From: Mogibacterium sp.
GTDB lineage: Bacteria; Bacillota; Clostridia; Peptostreptococcales; Anaerovoracaceae
Direction of reading: 5' to 3'
Assembly: GCA_024403055.1 (NCBI GenBank)
Contig: JAKSSO010000002.1
Span: forward strand, 22,573-86,572
Length of the DNA stretch: 64,000 nt
The notes beneath the pieces are model-generated. The model was not told the DNA's origin and ran no database searches. It saw only the letters and a program-made list of their open reading frames with translations. The position numbers were made by a program, and so were the translations under genes. This document shows, piece by piece, positions 60,131 through 64,000 of the stretch (position 1 is the first letter of the stretch; each line of letters starts with the position of its first letter).

Positions 60131-61171
60131 TTATTCAGCTGCAAACGATGAAGAACCCGTTTTTTTAAGTATTGATGTAAATCTGTCCGGCAGCTTGGCT
60201 GTATAGCTGTGGCCTGCGAGATACTCGAGCTCCGGAATGTTACTGAGATCGGATGCAAATTCGAGTCTGTAGGCATGCAGAAGTTGTGTGCTGAGGTCGT
60301 ATTTCCTGAGGAGCAGCTGGTTGAGCTCGCGTGAGGATCTGACTGCATATTTGCTGTCGCCGATAATAGGATGTCCGATGCTGGCAAGATGAGCTCGGAT
60401 CTGATGAGAACGCCCTGTTACAAGCTCGACCTCGACAAGTGTTGCGTCAAAGCTGCGATCGTGTCCGTCAGAGATCGACAGATGTTCCTTGGGCCTTACG
60501 ATAGTCTTGATATACAACTCGTTCTCTGCGCCCCTAGGATCGATGGTGACCTTGTTACTTCTGGCATCCTTTACAAGCGTACCTTCCAGTACGCGCTCGG
60601 ATTCGAGGCGGCCGCTTACTATCGTCATGTAATACTTGCTGACCAGGTCCTCCCTGATGATCCTGTTGAGACCCTTGAGAGCGGCCGCGGTCTTCCCGAA
60701 CAGCACCAGCCCTGTCGTATTACGGTCTATGCGGTTGGCAGGTGCAGGAGAGAAGACCCTTTCGTTACGCGGGTCATATTCTCCTTTTTCGATCAGATAA
60801 TCCTTGACCTGATTGGCGAGGTGATTCTTCTTCTCGTTGCTGTCACCGTGAGTAAGCAATCCGAACGGCTTGTCAGCGATGAGTATGTTGGCATCCTCGT
60901 AGACTATGCCGAACTGCCGCTTCGCTTTGCCGCGAGACTTAGCATGTGTCTGATCACCGATGAACTTCTTCAGGACTTCGTCAGAGAGGTAGAGGGTAAG
61001 GACCTCATCCTCCTGCAGCATGTATGCCTCGTCGCGGCGCTTGCCGTTGACCTTGACATCTTTACGTATTATCTTGTATATCTCGCCAAGAGATGCATTT
61101 CGCAGATACTTTCTCAGAAATCTGTCGAGCCTGCGGCCGGCATCGTTGGCAGTTATTTTAATTTCTCTCAT
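60131..61171 (-). CDS. RluA-family pseudouridine synthase
   Basis: This 346-residue enzyme isomerises specific uridines in rRNA (RluC/RluD type). An S4-like RNA-binding domain (AGRRLDRFLRKYLRN, KVNGKRRDEAYMLQEDE) is followed by the catalytic motif ANRIDRNTTGLVLF, with Asp as nucleophile, and GRSHQIRAHLASIGHPIIGD. I chose the ATG at 61171 because upstream codons to 61375 overlap the divergent gene and lack family similarity. The target site is not predictable. Confidence 0.9.
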   Translation of the reverse strand: MREIKITANDAGRRLDRFLRKYLRNASLGEIYKIIRKDVKVNGKRRDEAYMLQEDEVLTLYLSDEVLKKFIGDQTHAKSRGKAKRQFGIVYEDANILIADKPFGLLTHGDSNEKKNHLANQVKDYLIEKGEYDPRNERVFSPAPANRIDRNTTGLVLFGKTAAALKGLNRIIREDLVSKYYMTIVSGRLESERVLEGTLVKDARSNKVTIDPRGAENELYIKTIVRPKEHLSISDGHDRSFDATLVEVELVTGRSHQIRAHLASIGHPIIGDSKYAVRSSRELNQLLLRKYDLSTQLLHAYRLEFASDLSNIPELEYLAGHSYTAKLPDRFTSILKKTGSSSFAAE

Positions 61172-61203
61172 GTGCGCAATTATATCACAAAAGCATATGC
61201 TTG

Positions 61204-61212
61204 TGGTATAAT
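61204..61212 (+). promoter_or_regulatory. Extended -10 promoter
   Basis: TGGTATAAT is a TG-N-TATAAT element 32 bases before the 71-residue gene and between divergent genes. No -35 match is seen. Confidence 0.5.
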
Positions 61213-61243
61213 AGCAGAAGTACTTTAACGAATGGAGAGCGTG

Positions 61244-61459
61244 ATGAGAAATTTCTTTCATAATATAAGTGATATTCTCCTGGCAATACTCATCGTAGCA
61301 GTTTGTGCGGGTGTGATTTTCTGGCGCATGCATATCATAATGCAATACCCTGAGAAAGTCGTAAATGCACAGCAACAGCAGCAGGTGGAACAGCAGGATG
61401 AAGACGCCGCTGAAACTGACGCACAGGACGATGCTGCGGATGAAGAAGCTAAGGGTTAG
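61244..61459 (+). CDS. 71-residue membrane protein with acidic tail
   Basis: The protein starts MRNFFHNISDILLAI, has one membrane span (about residues 9-28) and a Gln-rich then Asp/Glu/Ala-rich cytoplasmic or external tail. GGAGAGC precedes the ATG at 61244. It lies 13 bases before pncB. Many Bacillota carry similar short membrane proteins of unknown role beside unrelated genes. Confidence 0.7.
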   Translation: MRNFFHNISDILLAILIVAVCAGVIFWRMHIIMQYPEKVVNAQQQQQVEQQDEDAAETDAQDDAADEEAKG

Positions 61460-61472
61460 ATGAGGTAGAACT

Positions 61473-62912
61473 ATGATAAACGATTACAATCTTACACTGC
61501 TGACTGATTTCTATGAGATCACGATGGCAAACGGTTATTTTCAGTCAGATATCAGAGACGCAGAAGCGTGCTTTGATGTTTTCTTCAGAAGAGTGCCTGA
61601 TGGCGGAGGCTTCGCGATCATGGCCGGCCTGGAGCAGATCATCAAATATATGAAGGGACTGAAATTCACTGAGGAGGATGCTGAGTATCTAAGAAGCAAG
61701 AAGTGCTTTAACGAGGAGTTCATTCAGTATCTCCTGAACTTTGAGTTCAAGTGCGACGTGTGGGCGGTACCGGAAGGCTATCCTATCTTCCCTTATGAGC
61801 CGGTAATGATAGTCAAGGGACCGATCATTCAGGCACAGTATGTCGAGACTTTTATTCTGATGCAGTTCAACCACCAGAGCCTGATCGCAACTAAGTCAAG
61901 CAGAATAGTAAGAGCAGCACAGGGCAGACCTGTCATGGAGTTCGGTACAAGAAGAGCTCAGGGCGGAGATGCAGCAATATTCGGTGCAAGAGCATCATAT
62001 ATTGCAGGATGCGTAGGAACAGCATGTACGATCGCAGACAGAAACTATGGTATACCGGCACTCGGAACAATGGCTCACAGCTGGGTACAGAGCTTTGACA
62101 GCGAGTACGAGGCATTCAGAAAATACACAGAGCTTTATCCTGAGAACGCAACACTTCTCATCGATACATACAATGTTCTGAAGTCGGGTCTTCCTAATGC
62201 CATCAAGGTATTCAAGGAGCTGAAGCCTGCGAAGATGGGAATTCGTATCGATTCCGGAGATATCACATATCTGACAAGAGAGTGCCGCAGGATACTCGAT
62301 GAAGAGGGTCTGCAGGATTGCAAGATCGTTATCAGCAACTCACTTGACGAATACATTATCAGAGATGTAATTCTTGAAGGCGCCAAGATCGATTCATTTG
62401 GTGTAGGTGAGCGTCTGATCACAGCAAGATCCGAGCCTGTTTTCGGTGGAGTATACAAGCTGTCAGGCATCGAGAGAAACGGCGAGATGGTACCTAAGAT
62501 GAAGATCTCCGAGAACGTTGAGAAGATCACTAACCCGGGATTCAAGAAGGTCGTAAGATTTTACGCCAAGGATACGGGGAAAGCGATGGCCGACGTTATC
62601 ATGCTGAACGATGAGCCGACACCTAACGGCAAGCCATATGAGATATTCGATCCTAATGCAGTATGGAAGAGAAAGATCCTCGAGAATTATGAAGTAAAGG
62701 ATCTGCTTGTCAAGATCTTCGAAGACGGAAAGTGCATCTATGACTGTCCGGATATTCAGGAGATCCGCAAGACCTGCACAGAGCAGCTCGAAACACTCTG
62801 GGGCGAAATGCTGAGATTTGAGAATCCGCAGACATATTATGTGGACCTCTCCAAGCCTCTCTGGAATCTCAAGCATGATCTGCTGAACAAATATGGTGCA
62901 GAGCATAAATAA
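61473..62912 (+). CDS. pncB: Nicotinate phosphoribosyltransferase
   Basis: This 479-residue enzyme makes nicotinate mononucleotide from nicotinate and PRPP in the NAD salvage pathway. LLTDFYEITMANGYF near residue 9, EFGTRRAQGGDAAIFGARASYIAG near residue 152 and the phosphate-binding GIRIDSGDITYL near residue 256 are present. The length fits the longer bacterial subgroup. It is followed by a clear hairpin terminator. Confidence 0.95.
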   Translation: MINDYNLTLLTDFYEITMANGYFQSDIRDAEACFDVFFRRVPDGGGFAIMAGLEQIIKYMKGLKFTEEDAEYLRSKKCFNEEFIQYLLNFEFKCDVWAVPEGYPIFPYEPVMIVKGPIIQAQYVETFILMQFNHQSLIATKSSRIVRAAQGRPVMEFGTRRAQGGDAAIFGARASYIAGCVGTACTIADRNYGIPALGTMAHSWVQSFDSEYEAFRKYTELYPENATLLIDTYNVLKSGLPNAIKVFKELKPAKMGIRIDSGDITYLTRECRRILDEEGLQDCKIVISNSLDEYIIRDVILEGAKIDSFGVGERLITARSEPVFGGVYKLSGIERNGEMVPKMKISENVEKITNPGFKKVVRFYAKDTGKAMADVIMLNDEPTPNGKPYEIFDPNAVWKRKILENYEVKDLLVKIFEDGKCIYDCPDIQEIRKTCTEQLETLWGEMLRFENPQTYYVDLSKPLWNLKHDLLNKYGAEHK

Positions 62913-62921
62913 ATAAGAGAC

Positions 62922-62956
62922 ATGCAAGTCGGAGCACAGACTCCGGCTTGCATTTT
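62922..62956 (+). terminator. Terminator after pncB
   Basis: ATGCAAGTCGGAG pairs with CTCCGGCTTGCAT (one G-T pair) followed by TTTTG. Confidence 0.8.
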
Positions 62957-62985
62957 GTTATTGACCGGCTGTGGATACCGGCAAC

Positions 62986-63014
62986 TTGACACAGATGAAA
63001 TAGAATGGTATTAT
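62986..63014 (+). promoter_or_regulatory. ssrA promoter
   Basis: TTGACA (62986-62991) and TATTAT (63009-63014) have a 17-base spacer and lie 21 bases before the tmRNA 5' end. Confidence 0.8.
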
Positions 63015-63035
63015 TTCTTCCTGCCATAGAGATAT

Positions 63036-63386
63036 GGGGGTGTAAAGGTTTCGACAGGTGTTCGGAACGAAAATAAGCGAGCCGTGGTGATGATCCACGT
63101 AAAAAGCATTCGTTTAAAAGAAACGCTAAAACAAACAACAATTTCGCAATGGCTGCATAGCAGCCCGCGTGTCAGCCTTAGTTCCTCTGCAGGCTAGGGA
63201 TCTGGCATCATTTATGCAGAACCCCCTTGTGTGAGCTCCCGGTAGCATAAGGGACTTACGGGATAGTCTGACATCAGTCTGCCGACGTGACGGTTGCTCA
63301 GGCGAAACTTAAATCATCGGCTGCGCTCGGAGAAAGTTTTCCGGAAGGATTCTTGGACGTGGGTTCGACTCCCACCACTTCCACCA
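63036..63386 (+). ncRNA. ssrA: tmRNA
   Basis: This 351-base RNA rescues stalled ribosomes with SmpB. The 5' end GGGGGTGTAAAGGTTTCGAC and the 3' T-arm (GGGTTCGACTCCC) with CACTTCC-A-CCA form the tRNA-like domain. The tag reading frame runs from GCT at 63125 to TAG at 63158 and encodes AKTNNNFAMAA, ending in the protease-recognised AA. Pseudoknot-forming pairs lie on both sides. CCA is encoded. Confidence 0.96.
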
Positions 63387-63394
63387 GAATTTGG

Positions 63395-63425
63395 GCCGTA
63401 GGGGCAAAATCCCTGCGGCTCTTTT
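63395..63425 (+). terminator. Terminator after ssrA
   Basis: GCCGTAGGG pairs with CCCTGCGGC (one T-G pair), followed by TCTTTT. Confidence 0.82.
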
Positions 63426-63707
63426 ATTGCAAGGGTTTCAGGGCTTTTATGTGAAAAATGTTGGTATATCAGCGTTTTTAGTTACTTTCAGTGCTTATAC
63501 GTTGCTTATACGATGCTCGATAAAATTTATGTCGCGGAATAGTGATTCATTCAAAAATATGTCGTGAATGACGACTAACGACTCCTTAGATACTAACCAT
63601 TTTTCGCATGCTTTATTTTTTTCGGATTTTGTTAACAGAAAATGTCATCGCAGATTTCCTCTTCCGCGGCTTCCGGTGTTAAATAGAGGCATAAAGGAGG
63701 TGCAGTT
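63426..63707. other. AT-rich gap with short repeats
   Basis: No gene is seen. GCTTATACG occurs twice in tandem between 63495 and 63515, and ATGTCG recurs nearby. The 3' end of ssrA is a common integration site for mobile elements, and such repeats may be integrase arm sites, but no integrase lies inside the window here. Confidence 0.4.
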
Positions 63708-63872
63708 ATGAGAAAAGAATTATTCGCACTGGTACTCGATGATGAGCATTACGATCTCATCGTGAACTCAATGATAGAGATGAAAAACAAGCTGACAAGA
63801 GAAGGACGATATACAGATGCAGTTGATGAAGCACTGATCAAGTTCCTGTCAGCAAAGAAGAAATACATATAG
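63708..63872 (+). CDS. 54-residue hypothetical protein
   Basis: The product MRKELFALVLDDEHYDLIV... is acidic/basic mixed and helical, ending FLSAKKKYI. An ideal AAAGGAGG precedes the ATG and a terminator follows. It resembles short proteins of accessory regions in general appearance only; I do not recognise a family. Confidence 0.65.
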   Translation: MRKELFALVLDDEHYDLIVNSMIEMKNKLTREGRYTDAVDEALIKFLSAKKKYI

Positions 63873-63881
63873 CGAACATAG

Positions 63882-63906
63882 AGAGCAGCCGGTGGCTGTT
63901 CTTTTT
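63882..63906 (+). terminator. Terminator
   Basis: AGAGCAGCC pairs with GGCTGTTCT (one G-T pair), followed by TTTT. Confidence 0.8.
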
Positions 63907-63951
63907 ATGCTATACTTACCATACAAACTTGAAGTTGTAGGAGGGTGCGAT

Positions 63952-64000
63952 ATGAAAAATGGGGTGAAGCCAAATCCAAATTCAATTCATCCTATTGCGG
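63952..64000 (+). CDS. Partial CDS at window end
   Basis: An open frame starts MKNGVKPNPNSIHPIA after TAGGAGGG and is cut by the end of the window. TATACT at 63911-63916 may be its -10 box. Only 16 residues are visible, so no identification is possible. Confidence 0.6.
   Translation, partial: MKNGVKPNPNSIHPIA

Overview
The window is chromosomal DNA of a strictly anaerobic Bacillota (Clostridia). The evidence is a Stickland-type 2-hydroxyacyl-CoA dehydratase operon, pyruvate:ferredoxin oxidoreductase with acetate kinase, a K+-dependent-type membrane pyrophosphatase, AGGAGG-type ribosome binding sites and a typical clostridial gene set. An Anaerovoracaceae / Family XIII-like amino-acid fermenter would fit, but this placement is inference; no 16S rRNA gene is present.

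Layout. 1-1.4 kb: the distal end of a Tn916-type mobile element (tyrosine integrase and its flanking repeats). 1.4-12.9 kb: housekeeping and redox genes (phosphatase-GNAT fusion, nitroreductase, omega-amidase-like hydrolase, proC, a peptidoglycan-binding-repeat protein, tex, hppA, Fe-alcohol dehydrogenase, sirtuin, HAD phosphatase). 12.9-18.9 kb: a transporter block (two MFS carriers, glycerophosphodiesterase, an ABC exporter fused to a GNAT acetyltransferase, a GNAT remnant). 18.9-30.8 kb: the reductive branch of amino-acid fermentation (hadI, hadB, hadC, CoA-transferase, 2-hydroxyacid dehydrogenase, acyl-CoA dehydrogenase, etfB, etfA, acyl-CoA ligase, aminotransferase), preceded by a promoter, an operator-like palindrome and an intrinsic terminator inside the leader. 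30.8-32.1 kb: a cluster of related hairpins beside an orphan PD-(D/E)XK-like protein. 32.3-38.7 kb: rpsT (with a long C-terminal extension), lepA, hemW, glpK, tRNA-Glu with a duplicated 3' end, crcB. 38.7-45.6 kb: a frameshifted XRE regulator, an ABC exporter, a PHP phosphatase, a GntR-ABC-permease operon and small genes. 45.6-45.9 kb: a second hairpin array with a different shared stem. 46.9-53.8 kb: the most unusual operon, hypB - a 928-residue Fe-S/FAD oxidoreductase - hypA - two HgdB/HgdA-like proteins - a Cys-rich membrane peptide, with no hydrogenase in view. 54-64 kb: ackA, PFOR, smpB, lepB, an RluA-family pseudouridine synthase, pncB and tmRNA, followed by what may be the start of another mobile element.

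How the genes work together. The aminotransferase makes a 2-oxoacid. The dehydrogenase reduces it to the (R)-2-hydroxyacid. The CoA-transferase or ligase activates it, HadBC (fired by HadI) dehydrates it, and the acyl-CoA dehydrogenase/Etf pair reduces the enoyl-CoA. PFOR and AckA run the oxidative side to acetate and ATP, and the pyrophosphatase recovers energy from the PPi released by the ligase. The hypAB cluster looks like a separate Fe-S enzyme of the same dehydratase superfamily that has acquired nickel chaperones; its substrate is unknown.

The strongest candidates for undescribed biology are the hypAB/HgdAB-like operon, the two convergent-intergenic hairpin arrays that share architecture but not stem sequence, the ABC-GNAT fusion, the S20 extension and the leader attenuator of the had operon.
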